Source: Daejeonella oryzae DSM 19973
GTDB lineage: Bacteria; Bacteroidota; Bacteroidia; Sphingobacteriales; Sphingobacteriaceae
Length of the DNA stretch: 64,000 nt
Assembly: GCF_000422945.1 (NCBI RefSeq)
Contig: NZ_AUHA01000003.1
Coordinates: 434,001-498,000, forward strand
Direction: 5' to 3'
Position 1 is the first letter of the stretch. Every line of letters begins with the position of its first letter. Under the pieces are notes generated by a model. It ran no database searches and was not told the DNA's origin. It was given only the letters and a program-made list of their open reading frames with translations. The position numbers and the translations under genes are program-made. Positions 8,674 to 16,772 of the stretch are shown one piece after another.

Positions 8674-9090
8674 ATGAAAATCCAGATAATTAACGGCCCA
8701 AATTTAAACTTACTTGGCGTACGGGAGCAATCTATTTATGGTAAAGATAATTTTGATACTTATCTGCAGACTTTGAAAGATAAATTTTCCATACTAGAAC
8801 TGGATTATTTTCAAAGTAATGTAGAAGGAGAACTGATTAATAAACTGCATGAAACCGGGTTTACATATGATGGAATCATATTAAATGCAGGCGGTTATAC
8901 GCACACGTCGGTGGCTATTGCCGATGCCATTGCCGCCATTACTACACCGGTTGTAGAAGTTCATATTTCTAATATTTACTCCCGTGAAGAATACCGTCAT
9001 ATTTCATTAACCGGTAAAAACTGTAAAGGCGTGCTTACCGGATTTGGATTGGATGGATACAGGCTGGCTATTGAGAGTTTCCTGCAATAA
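8674..9090 (+). CDS. aroQ: Type II 3-dehydroquinate dehydratase AroQ
   Basis: AroQ dehydrates 3-dehydroquinate to 3-dehydroshikimate, the third step of the shikimate pathway. The 138-residue protein shows the family's opening motif INGPNLNLLGVRE (residues 6-18), the catalytic Tyr22 in SIYG, the NAGGYTHTS stretch, and the EVHISNIYSREEYRH substrate-binding region. The length is normal for a dodecameric type II enzyme, slightly short at the C-terminus. It converges with the App1-like gene, with two bases between stop codons. Confidence 0.96.
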   Translation: MKIQIINGPNLNLLGVREQSIYGKDNFDTYLQTLKDKFSILELDYFQSNVEGELINKLHETGFTYDGIILNAGGYTHTSVAIADAIAAITTPVVEVHISNIYSREEYRHISLTGKNCKGVLTGFGLDGYRLAIESFLQ

Positions 9091-9092
9091 AA

Positions 9093-10250
9093 TTACATTA
9101 GCTCCGGCTCATCTTTGCCTGCAGTTTCACCTTTATCCTGCTGCTTTTCTTTTATAATCTCAGGAATGGCCTCTGTAAAAATCAACTTGTTTTTTGCAGC
9201 ATGTTCCGCAGCTTGGATAGTATCATCTACAATAATCATTTCCACGTGATCTTTTAATTCACTAGAAATGTCCATAGCTATTTTTTCTCTCTCGGCTAAT
9301 TGAACATCACGGATATAGATAGCAAGAATTCTTCCCGGATATTTTTTTACTACTTCCCGGTAAATTTTTGGATCTTCCTGACCACTGTCGCCAATTAGAA
9401 CAAAATTCAGTAATGGATAAGTAAGCAGAATATTCTCTATCTCTTTAAATTTATGACCCATGTGACCCGAGCTTATAAATTTATTATCCTGAAGACCAAA
9501 ATCGCGTAATAAAAGCGGACCTTCAGGTATTTTATTAAGATCTAAAAAATCTTTCAGAAGATCATACATGTTCCAGGGACTGCTTGAAACATAAAAAAAC
9601 GGATTATTTCTTTTCCCATTTCTGCCAAGCTGTAATGCTTTATAAAATTCAGAAACTCCGGCAAAAGGTAAACGGGTATGCGCATTTTGCAGAAAAACAG
9701 TCCTAGCCATGGCCAGCATATCTGTAGCGCTGGTGTGAACTACCGTATCATCAATATCGCTTATAATTCCATATTCTGCATCCATAGGTGGCACCAGAAC
9801 CTCGGTTTTTTCTTTTAAACCGGGCGAAAAAGGAATGGCTGCATTTACCAGTTCTATCTCTATTTCATGCCACATGTTTTCCCATTCAATAGGAGTTTCG
9901 GGAGCAAGATTCAGTGTAAAATAACCTTCATCATCTGTAATAACCGTATGTTCCTGATCCTGAAACTTAACTAACAATTCTGCACCGGGAATTTCATCGC
10001 TCTGGAAACGGTGATACATATTTCTGAGGTTATCAAGAATGCTGTCTTTATCTGTAGAAGAAGAAATATTTTTATTTTCTAAAACCCGGCCTTTAACATA
10101 AAGTCTGTTTACAGTACCATAGCTACGGTAGGGTACAATTTGAATTGCTGAATTTAATCTGAGTCTTTTTCTTAAATCAAAAGTGAGATCATCAAATTTT
10201 TCTTCGATGAGCGTGCTGTATTTACCAAATGCTTTTTTCCAGTCGGACAT
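9093..10250 (-). CDS. App1-like DUF2183 phosphatase
   Basis: This 385-residue protein matches the App1/DUF2183 family, named after the yeast phosphatidate phosphatase. A beta-rich N-terminal region (about 1-150) precedes a HAD-type phosphatase domain with the nucleophile motif Asp165-Ile-Asp167-Asp-Thr169, a PFFYVSSSPWN segment, and a late GDSGQEDP motif. It probably acts on phospholipid head groups in the cytosol. The last 20 residues are Lys/Glu-rich and likely disordered. It follows a glycosyltransferase and an LpxL-like acyltransferase on the same strand (gap 58 bases), which suggests an envelope-lipid context. Confidence 0.85.
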   Translation of the reverse strand: MSDWKKAFGKYSTLIEEKFDDLTFDLRKRLRLNSAIQIVPYRSYGTVNRLYVKGRVLENKNISSSTDKDSILDNLRNMYHRFQSDEIPGAELLVKFQDQEHTVITDDEGYFTLNLAPETPIEWENMWHEIEIELVNAAIPFSPGLKEKTEVLVPPMDAEYGIISDIDDTVVHTSATDMLAMARTVFLQNAHTRLPFAGVSEFYKALQLGRNGKRNNPFFYVSSSPWNMYDLLKDFLDLNKIPEGPLLLRDFGLQDNKFISSGHMGHKFKEIENILLTYPLLNFVLIGDSGQEDPKIYREVVKKYPGRILAIYIRDVQLAEREKIAMDISSELKDHVEMIIVDDTIQAAEHAAKNKLIFTEAIPEIIKEKQQDKGETAGKDEPELM

Positions 10251-10308
10251 ACTTAAAATAACTAAAATAAAATTAATAGGTTTTTGATAACTGAAAACAA
10301 ACCGGGTT

Positions 10309-11349
10309 TTATGGATTTTGTTTAAAATCTCTCTCCTTTAATTCAGAAAAGTATTTTTTACCAAGGCCAAAATATTGCCATACAATACTTCTCTTATAAA
10401 TTCCTGCACTATTTAATCGTGAAAAATCTTTAATTCTCTTTTTGCGATTAATGGATAATTTACCTAAAAAGTGAAAATGAGCTTTACTAACTGCCATAGC
10501 ATTAGGCACATTTCCTTGAGACAAATATTTAAAAATGGATAGCAAGTCTAACCAGAAGCGTATAAAAATAACCAGCAAAGCCTTTTTGAACGGTAGGTTT
10601 TTTTGAAGCATGACCAGATTATTCCTGAAGTTGAGATAAGTTTTAAAGGGGCTTTCAACATTTAATGTTCCGCCCCCCACGTGGTAAACAACAGAATCCG
10701 GGCAGTACATTATTATGTAACCGCTATTTTTTAACCGCCAGCACAAATCAATTTCCTCCATATGTGCAAAGAAATCTTCATCCAGTCCTCCGGATTCTAT
10801 CCAGCAACTTTTTTTAATAAAAAAGGCGGCTCCGGAAGCCCAGAATATTTCTGCAGGCTGGTCATACTGACCGTGGTCTTTTTCTAATGAGTCAAATATT
10901 CTTCCTTTGCAAAAAGCATAACCAAATTTGTCTAAATATCCTCCGGCTGCACCCGCGTATTCAAACTTGTCTTTATTATTAAAAGCTAATAATTTGGGTT
11001 GAGCTACCGCGATATTCGGATTGCTTTCCATTAAACTGATAACAGGTTCCAGCCATGCGGAAGTCACCTCCACATCAGAATTAAGCAGCACAAAGTAATC
11101 AGCTTCAACTGATTTTAAAACCTCATTGTAACCACCTGCAAAACCGTAGTTCTGATCATTTTGTATAACTTTTACTTCCGGATAGTTATCTCTTAAAAAC
11201 GAAACAGAATTATCCCCTGAAGCATTATCGCCCACAATGATTTCCAAATTCGGGTAGGTACTTTGCAGAACAGAAGGTAAAAATTTCTGGAGATAGGCTT
11301 GACCATTCCAGTTTAAAATAACGACGGCAACCTTAGGAGAATTTATCAT
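10309..11349 (-). CDS. Family 2 glycosyltransferase
   Basis: The 346-residue protein has a GT-A fold typical of rhamnosyltransferase-like GT2 enzymes: VVILNWNGQ at residues 9-17, GDNASGDNS near 41-49, the LLNSDVEV metal-binding motif near 92-99, and an acceptor-side EEIDLCWRLKNSG stretch near 197-209. A hydrophobic patch around residues 255-280 may anchor it to the inner membrane. Its start codon overlaps the stop of the LpxL-like gene by four bases (ATGA). The pair probably builds or decorates a surface glycolipid; the sugar and acceptor cannot be told. Confidence 0.88.
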   Translation of the reverse strand: MINSPKVAVVILNWNGQAYLQKFLPSVLQSTYPNLEIIVGDNASGDNSVSFLRDNYPEVKVIQNDQNYGFAGGYNEVLKSVEADYFVLLNSDVEVTSAWLEPVISLMESNPNIAVAQPKLLAFNNKDKFEYAGAAGGYLDKFGYAFCKGRIFDSLEKDHGQYDQPAEIFWASGAAFFIKKSCWIESGGLDEDFFAHMEEIDLCWRLKNSGYIIMYCPDSVVYHVGGGTLNVESPFKTYLNFRNNLVMLQKNLPFKKALLVIFIRFWLDLLSIFKYLSQGNVPNAMAVSKAHFHFLGKLSINRKKRIKDFSRLNSAGIYKRSIVWQYFGLGKKYFSELKERDFKQNP

Positions 11350-12230
11350 TTGGAAATATCTTCTGGTCTAAACTTCCATCTTCTGTGAGACCATAGCCAT
11401 AGCTCAGGCTTTTGCTTTATAATCTGTTCTAATTTTTGTGTATGAAGATTAGTTATTTCATGCTCAGCTGTTAATTTCGGGTGTTCAACTAAGGTTGTAA
11501 ATGTATACTCATAATAACCACGCTTTAAGCGGTTTATATGTGTGAATACAACCGGATTATTGGTTGTTTTGGCTATCTTTTCAAGTCCCAGAAAAACGGC
11601 TGTAGGCTGGTTAAGGAAAGTTGTGAAATATTGGGATTCATGCCTGGTTGGAGTTTGATCGCTAGCGAAACCAAATAAATATTTTTCGCTTTTTAACTCC
11701 ACAATTTTTCGCAAAGTTAATCTCATCGGAACCATTACCGCTCCAAATTTTGCTCGCATTTTATTTATAAATGTGTCAAAATTCTTATTTGATAGCGGCT
11801 TATAGATGACAAATAGTTTTTCAGGAAAAGTTAAAGCGATAATCAGGTTACCCCATTCCCAGTTAGCATAATGACCCGTGGCCAGCAGCACCGCTTTTCC
11901 ATTATCAAGATGTTTATTTACTTCTTCAGGATTATGAACTTTACATCGTTTGCGAATATCATCAGCCGACATTGATTTCATTTTAATTGACTCCAGAATA
12001 TTATCTGCTAAAAAACGATAATATTTCCGTTCAATCAGATTTCTTTCTGATTCTGACTTTTCAGGAAAGGCATTCTTTAAATTGCTTTGTGTAACCTTAC
12101 GCCGATAAGCAGTCAGGTAATATAAAATCACGAAAAGAATATCGGCAAACACATACAACAACCAGAACGGAAGCAGTGAGATGAGGTGTAAAAAAAAAGA
12201 GGCAAGCCTGAAAAGACTTTTTTTAATCAT
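11346..12230 (-). CDS. LpxL/HtrB-type lipid A acyltransferase
   Basis: This is a lysophospholipid-acyltransferase-family protein of the HtrB/LpxL type, which adds a secondary acyl chain to lipid A or a related lipid at the inner membrane. After the chosen ATG it is 294 residues, with an N-terminal membrane helix (about 10-38) and the catalytic HxxxxE motif HYANWE near residue 119. A TTG four codons upstream also opens the frame, but the ATG is more likely. It heads a three-gene run with a GT2 and an App1-like phosphatase and is divergent from the WbqC-like gene, with 38 bases between starts. Confidence 0.88.
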   Translation of the reverse strand: MIKKSLFRLASFFLHLISLLPFWLLYVFADILFVILYYLTAYRRKVTQSNLKNAFPEKSESERNLIERKYYRFLADNILESIKMKSMSADDIRKRCKVHNPEEVNKHLDNGKAVLLATGHYANWEWGNLIIALTFPEKLFVIYKPLSNKNFDTFINKMRAKFGAVMVPMRLTLRKIVELKSEKYLFGFASDQTPTRHESQYFTTFLNQPTAVFLGLEKIAKTTNNPVVFTHINRLKRGYYEYTFTTLVEHPKLTAEHEITNLHTQKLEQIIKQKPELWLWSHRRWKFRPEDISK

Positions 12231-12268
12231 TAATTTCGGCAAATTTGATTACAAACTTAACGCAAACG

Positions 12269-12880
12269 ATGGAAAAAGGAGCATTATTACCATTATTTTA
12301 TCTGCCACCTATTGAATTCTTTAGCCGGCTGGTAAAGCATAAAGAAAATGTGCTCATCGAAAAGTTTGAGCATTTTCCCAAGCAGACGTATAGAAACCGG
12401 GCATCTATTCATTCTCCGAATGGAAAACTGGACCTTATTGTTCCCGTTGTAAAAGGTTCAAATGTGCACACCTCGATTAAGGATGTTAAAATAAGCTATG
12501 ATTTTAAATGGCAGCGGCAGCATTTAATGAGTTTGCAAACTTCTTACAGGAATTCTGCTTATTACGAGTTTTATGAAGATAATTTTATGCCTTTTTATGA
12601 AAAGAAATGGGATTTCTTATTTGATTATAATGAGCAATTATTGGAACTTCTAATAAAATCATTGAAAATAAAGGTTCAGTATAATTTTACAGAAAGTTAC
12701 GAAAAGGCTTACGAGAAATATATTGATTTCCGGGAAAATATCCATCCAAAACATTCATCCGCAGTGCCAATTAAACCTTACTTTCAGGTATTCGAAGAGA
12801 GAAACGGGTTTATTGAAAACCTGAGCATCGTCGACCTTTTATTTAATCAGGGACCTCAAAGCCTCAATTATCTTTTGTAA
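12269..12880 (+). CDS. WbqC-like family protein
   Basis: The 203-residue protein belongs to the WbqC-like family (Pfam WbqC). It has the N-terminal LPLFYLPPIEFF segment, an RNRASIHSPNGK stretch near residues 43-54, and a core of Tyr-, Phe- and His-rich motifs (YRNSAYYEFYEDNF). Relatives occur in polysaccharide clusters, and their enzymatic role is not established. The ATG at 12269 is preferred over a TTG 24 bases upstream. The stop overlaps the corA ATG by one base, so the two genes are translationally coupled. Confidence 0.8.
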   Translation: MEKGALLPLFYLPPIEFFSRLVKHKENVLIEKFEHFPKQTYRNRASIHSPNGKLDLIVPVVKGSNVHTSIKDVKISYDFKWQRQHLMSLQTSYRNSAYYEFYEDNFMPFYEKKWDFLFDYNEQLLELLIKSLKIKVQYNFTESYEKAYEKYIDFRENIHPKHSSAVPIKPYFQVFEERNGFIENLSIVDLLFNQGPQSLNYLL

Positions 12881-14001
12881 TGGGAAAAATTAAAAGAATA
12901 AAATTAAAGGACAATAAACATAGGTCGGTTCCCGGAACTCATCCGGGTGCTTTTACAATAAAAGCAGGCGCTTTAGAGCCAAAAATAACTGTCCATTCCT
13001 ATGACGACTTAAAATATGATAAAAAAGTTGTTTTAAATGTAAAGGAATTGGAGACGTTACTGGATAGTAAACCTGATTCAACACATTGGATTGACATTAA
13101 AGGACTTGGCGATTTATCTTTAATGCACTTTATTGAGAAAAGGTTCAACATACACAAACTGATTGTTGAAGATATAGTTAACACCCATCAAAGGCCTAAA
13201 ATAGATGAGAACAGGTCTTATATTTTTGCAGTGAGCAGAATGCTCTACATCAATCAGAATCTGGAGATAGAAAACGAACAAATTTCATTTATCCTTACAG
13301 AAAATGTATTGGTCAGTTTCCAGGAAAATTATATTGATTGCTTTGATCCGGTTGTTAACTGGTTAAATAGTGCAAAAGGAAACATCCGTACGGGCGGAAC
13401 ATCCTATATGTTATATGCTTTGATGGATGTTATTGTAGATAATTATTTTTTGCTTCTTTATAAAATAGGCGAGGAGCTTGAAACACTTGAGGATTTATTG
13501 TATCGCCGCCCTGATAAGTCATTAATGTACCAGGTGCAATCATTAAAGAGAGCCATAATAATGATCAGACGGTCTGCATGGCCGGAACGGGATAAGATTA
13601 ATGATATGCTGAGAAGCGACTCAAAGCTAATCACGGCAAATACTAAAACTTTTTTGAAGGATACTTACGACCATACGATGCAGGTAATGGATCTGGTAGA
13701 AAGCAACAAAGAGATGACCACCAGTTTAATTGAAATTAACCTGGCTTTTCAAAGTAACCGGATGAATGAAATAATGAAAGTGCTGACCATAATTTCATCT
13801 ATTTTTATTCCTTTAACTTTTATAGCAGGCATTTACGGTATGAATTTCGCTTACCAGGATCCGGTTACTGGCGAGATTTTAAATAAAAATATGCCTGAAT
13901 TATACGCTGAGCATGGCTATGTGTATACAATGGCTATTATGTTTTTAATTGCCATTATTCAGCTTATCTTTTTTTGGAGAAAAGGCTGGCTCTTCAATTA
14001 A
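12880..14001 (+). CDS. corA: CorA magnesium/cobalt transporter
   Basis: CorA is a pentameric channel for Mg2+ in the inner membrane. The 373-residue sequence has the large cytosolic domain followed by two C-terminal helices (about 298-318 and 350-367), with the signature Gly320-Met-Asn322 at the end of the first, in the context YGMNF. The loop after GMN contains MPEL, close to the usual MPEL/MPFT-type motif. A C-terminal basic end (WRKG) fits the known topology. It overlaps the WbqC-like gene by one base and is followed after 100 bases by mgtE, a second, unrelated magnesium transporter. Confidence 0.95.
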   Translation: MGKIKRIKLKDNKHRSVPGTHPGAFTIKAGALEPKITVHSYDDLKYDKKVVLNVKELETLLDSKPDSTHWIDIKGLGDLSLMHFIEKRFNIHKLIVEDIVNTHQRPKIDENRSYIFAVSRMLYINQNLEIENEQISFILTENVLVSFQENYIDCFDPVVNWLNSAKGNIRTGGTSYMLYALMDVIVDNYFLLLYKIGEELETLEDLLYRRPDKSLMYQVQSLKRAIIMIRRSAWPERDKINDMLRSDSKLITANTKTFLKDTYDHTMQVMDLVESNKEMTTSLIEINLAFQSNRMNEIMKVLTIISSIFIPLTFIAGIYGMNFAYQDPVTGEILNKNMPELYAEHGYVYTMAIMFLIAIIQLIFFWRKGWLFN

Positions 14002-14088
14002 ATATTTTACCGGTCTAAATGCTTTTCAGTTAAATTTAAACCTGAAGCGCTTATAAGGTTAAATTAAGGTTTTATCGCCCCGTTTTGT

Positions 14089-14096
14089 TAATTTAG
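14089..14096 (+). promoter_or_regulatory. Candidate mgtE -7 box
   Basis: TAATTTAG differs from TAnnTTTG at one position and lies five bases before the mgtE ATG, implying an almost leaderless message. That leaves no room for an M-box magnesium riboswitch. A -33 TTG at the expected spacing is not seen. Confidence 0.35.
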
Positions 14097-14101
14097 CCAC
14101 C

Positions 14102-15454
14102 ATGCAATCTTTTGAACTTGATAAAACGGATGTTCAGCGTTTTAAACTGGCGCTGGAATCAGACGATGATGCCACGTTAACTACGCTGGTATCAGAATAT
14201 CATGCATCAGAAATTGCCATACTTTTCGAAAGTTTATCTCAGGAATCCAGAGAAAGAATTATCAGTTTACTTGATGCAGAGTTAGCTTCTGAGGTAATTT
14301 CTGAAATGGATGCCGAGTTTCATCCTGAAAAGTTATTAGAAAATCTCCATCCCGAAAGGAGATCTGAAATTGTTGAAGAGCTGGATTATGATGATGCAAC
14401 AGACATTATCAGCCAGTTACCTGAAGAACAGCAGCAGGAAATTTTGCAGCATCTGGATGAAGAGGATGCTTCCAACATTCGCTCTCTCTTAAAATATGAG
14501 GAAGATACGGCGGGTGGTTTGATGAATACCCAGGTGATAAAAATCAATGAAGCTCTTACAAAAAAAGATGCTTTAGATGAAATCATCCGGCAGTCCGAAG
14601 AAATGGAAGAATTCTATACAATCAATGTAATTGATGATCAGAATATTCTGAAAGGTATAGTTTCTCTGAAAGATATAATCAAAGCAAAATTTAACGTCCG
14701 CATTCATGAGCTTATTCAGCCTGATTTTGTTTTTGTAAAAGCCGAAACGGATCAGGAAGAGGTAGCAAAATTAATATCCCAATATAATCTAACCAGTATT
14801 CCGGTAGTAGATGATCATATGCATCTTTTGGGGCGCATTACGTTTGATGACGTAATTGACGTAATGGAGGAAGAAAATACGGAGGATATTTTGAAGATCT
14901 CCGGTGTTTCTGAAGATGAAGAATTAGCCGGTAACTGGAAAGAAGCGGTTAAAAGTCGCCTGCCCTGGCTTATTTTAAATTTAGGTACTGCGTTTCTGGC
15001 AGCATCAGTAATTCGTTACTATGACGATACAATTATTAAGTTAGGGATTTTAGCAGGCTACATGACTATGATTGCCGGCATGGGAGGAAATGCTGCCACA
15101 CAATCACTGGCAGTTACCATCAGGCGTATTTCATTAACCGATTTAACAGATAACCAGGCTTACAGAACGGTTTTAAAAGAATTTACAGTTGGATTGATCA
15201 ATGGTGCCGTAATTGGTTTTATTATATTTTTGTTTGCATTGTTTTATGATGAGAATCCCATGCTTGGTTTGGTGATTTTTACGGCCATGACAGGAAATCT
15301 GGTTATTGCCGGTTTAGCCGGGTCTTCTATTCCCTTACTGTTGAAAAGGGTGGGAATTGACCCTGCAGTTGCTTCCTCAATAATCATAACCACATTTACA
15401 GATGTTATCGGATTCTCTTTATTATTAGGATTAGCCAGCAAATTGCTACTTTAA
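14102..15454 (+). CDS. mgtE: MgtE magnesium transporter
   Basis: MgtE is a gated Mg2+ channel of the inner membrane. The 450-residue protein has the full family layout: an acidic, helical N-domain (about 1-130, repeated DAELASEVISEM-like segments), two CBS domains (about 135-260), and five membrane helices (about 275-450) with the pore motif MGGNAATQSLAV near residues 328-339. The cytosolic domains normally close the pore when Mg2+ is high. It is followed after four bases by a TPR lipoprotein gene, so those two genes may share a transcript. Confidence 0.95.
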   Translation: MQSFELDKTDVQRFKLALESDDDATLTTLVSEYHASEIAILFESLSQESRERIISLLDAELASEVISEMDAEFHPEKLLENLHPERRSEIVEELDYDDATDIISQLPEEQQQEILQHLDEEDASNIRSLLKYEEDTAGGLMNTQVIKINEALTKKDALDEIIRQSEEMEEFYTINVIDDQNILKGIVSLKDIIKAKFNVRIHELIQPDFVFVKAETDQEEVAKLISQYNLTSIPVVDDHMHLLGRITFDDVIDVMEEENTEDILKISGVSEDEELAGNWKEAVKSRLPWLILNLGTAFLAASVIRYYDDTIIKLGILAGYMTMIAGMGGNAATQSLAVTIRRISLTDLTDNQAYRTVLKEFTVGLINGAVIGFIIFLFALFYDENPMLGLVIFTAMTGNLVIAGLAGSSIPLLLKRVGIDPAVASSIIITTFTDVIGFSLLLGLASKLLL

Positions 15455-15458
15455 CCAC

Positions 15459-16094
15459 ATGAAAAATCGAATAGTATTTCTTTTTATTTTGTCGATTTCT
15501 GTTTCACTTATTTCCTGTAATTCTGCTGATCAACCAAATTCATCATTAAATGATTCCTTACAAAAGGATTCAAACATGAAAGCAATCCAATTGAATGACT
15601 CGGCTTTGTTATTAGTTAGCCGGGATAGTTCAAATCTTGATTCTGCTCTTTTGCTGACTCAAAAGGCTTTGCAATTAGATTCGGGCAATATTATAGTTCA
15701 AACTAACCGGCTCAGCTGGCTTGTGAAAGACAAAAAATATGCTGAGGCTTTGAGGGAAATAGAAATTCTGGATAATTTGGAACCTGCAAATTCTGAAACT
15801 ATTTTTTTACATGGTTTGTTAGCCGAGAAACTGAATAAGAAAGAATTAGCTCAGGCCAAATACAAGCAAGCTTTTTTATTAAATGATAAGGAATTCAAAG
15901 GAAAGGATTCTGATGATAAGCTCTTTCAGACATTACGACAAAAATGGGCAATGACGCTTTATTTCTTAAATGAAATTGAAGGAAAAAAAGAGTTTAAAAA
16001 AATGAATTCTGAGTATCCTGATAATAAAACAGCGGCTGATTTTCTCTCAAAAGAGAGAGCAGAACTGTTTAATGACGCTATTGATAATCGCTAA
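15459..16094 (+). CDS. TPR-repeat lipoprotein
   Basis: This 211-residue protein starts with a lipoprotein signal (hydrophobic core, then LISC with the lipidated Cys at residue 20). Residues 50-170 hold tetratricopeptide-like helical repeats (ALLLTQKALQLDSGN and ALREIEILDNLEPAN segments), which usually bind proteins. It is expected in the periplasmic leaflet of the inner or outer membrane. The start is four bases after the mgtE stop. No enzyme motif is present and the partner is unknown. Confidence 0.8.
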   Translation: MKNRIVFLFILSISVSLISCNSADQPNSSLNDSLQKDSNMKAIQLNDSALLLVSRDSSNLDSALLLTQKALQLDSGNIIVQTNRLSWLVKDKKYAEALREIEILDNLEPANSETIFLHGLLAEKLNKKELAQAKYKQAFLLNDKEFKGKDSDDKLFQTLRQKWAMTLYFLNEIEGKKEFKKMNSEYPDNKTAADFLSKERAELFNDAIDNR

Positions 16095-16115
16095 TTCTTT
16101 AAATTATTTCTACTG

Positions 16116-16772
16116 ATGAAGCCCTATAAGATCATATACATATTCGACGCTTTGTGTACTTGGTGCTATGGATTCAGCCCCGTTATTAAAGGATTATATG
16201 ATATCTTTGGAAGCAAATTTGAATTTGAAGTATTAAGCGGAGGCATGATTTTGAATGAAAGAGCGGGTTCTCATGCTGATCCATCCCAGGCTATTAATGC
16301 ATCATACCCTAATGTAGAAAGTACAACAGGAATTACATTTGGGAAAGCATTTCTTGATCATCTGGAAAAAGGAATGATTAACTATAGCTCAGAAAAACCA
16401 TCCATTGCTTTATCTGTGTTTAAAACATTTCAGCCGGAAAAGGCTGTACTATTTGCCCACGACCTGCAACAATCAATTTATTTTGATGGTAAAGATCCAA
16501 ACAGTACAGAACTGTATCGGTATTTAGCTGTAAATTTTGGAATAGATCCGGATGAATTTGAGAGCATGCTCTTGCAGGAAAATTATAAAGATGCAGCGTA
16601 TTATGATTTTGCTTTGGTAAAACAATTGCAGGTTGAAAGTTATCCGGCCGTTCTGGTTCAGGAAAACGAATCAAAATTTTTTCTGATAGCTAAAGGATTC
16701 ACTGATTTTGAAACCCTGGAGTTACGTTTAAATAACGTGATAAAGGAAATTCAGGTTAAAGCTAAAGATTAA
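16116..16772 (+). CDS. DsbA-family thiol oxidoreductase
   Basis: The 218-residue protein is a cytosolic DsbA-like protein: no signal peptide, a thioredoxin-type active site Cys-Thr-Trp-Cys near residues 14-17, a large helical insertion, and the cis-Pro loop SYPAVLV near residues 175-181. Relatives are annotated as predicted protein-disulfide isomerases of the FrnE/DSBA group. The substrate is not known. Its 3' end overlaps the convergent FUSC gene by 11 bases. Another DsbA-family member lies at 49825-50451. Confidence 0.85.
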   Translation: MKPYKIIYIFDALCTWCYGFSPVIKGLYDIFGSKFEFEVLSGGMILNERAGSHADPSQAINASYPNVESTTGITFGKAFLDHLEKGMINYSSEKPSIALSVFKTFQPEKAVLFAHDLQQSIYFDGKDPNSTELYRYLAVNFGIDPDEFESMLLQENYKDAAYYDFALVKQLQVESYPAVLVQENESKFFLIAKGFTDFETLELRLNNVIKEIQVKAKD

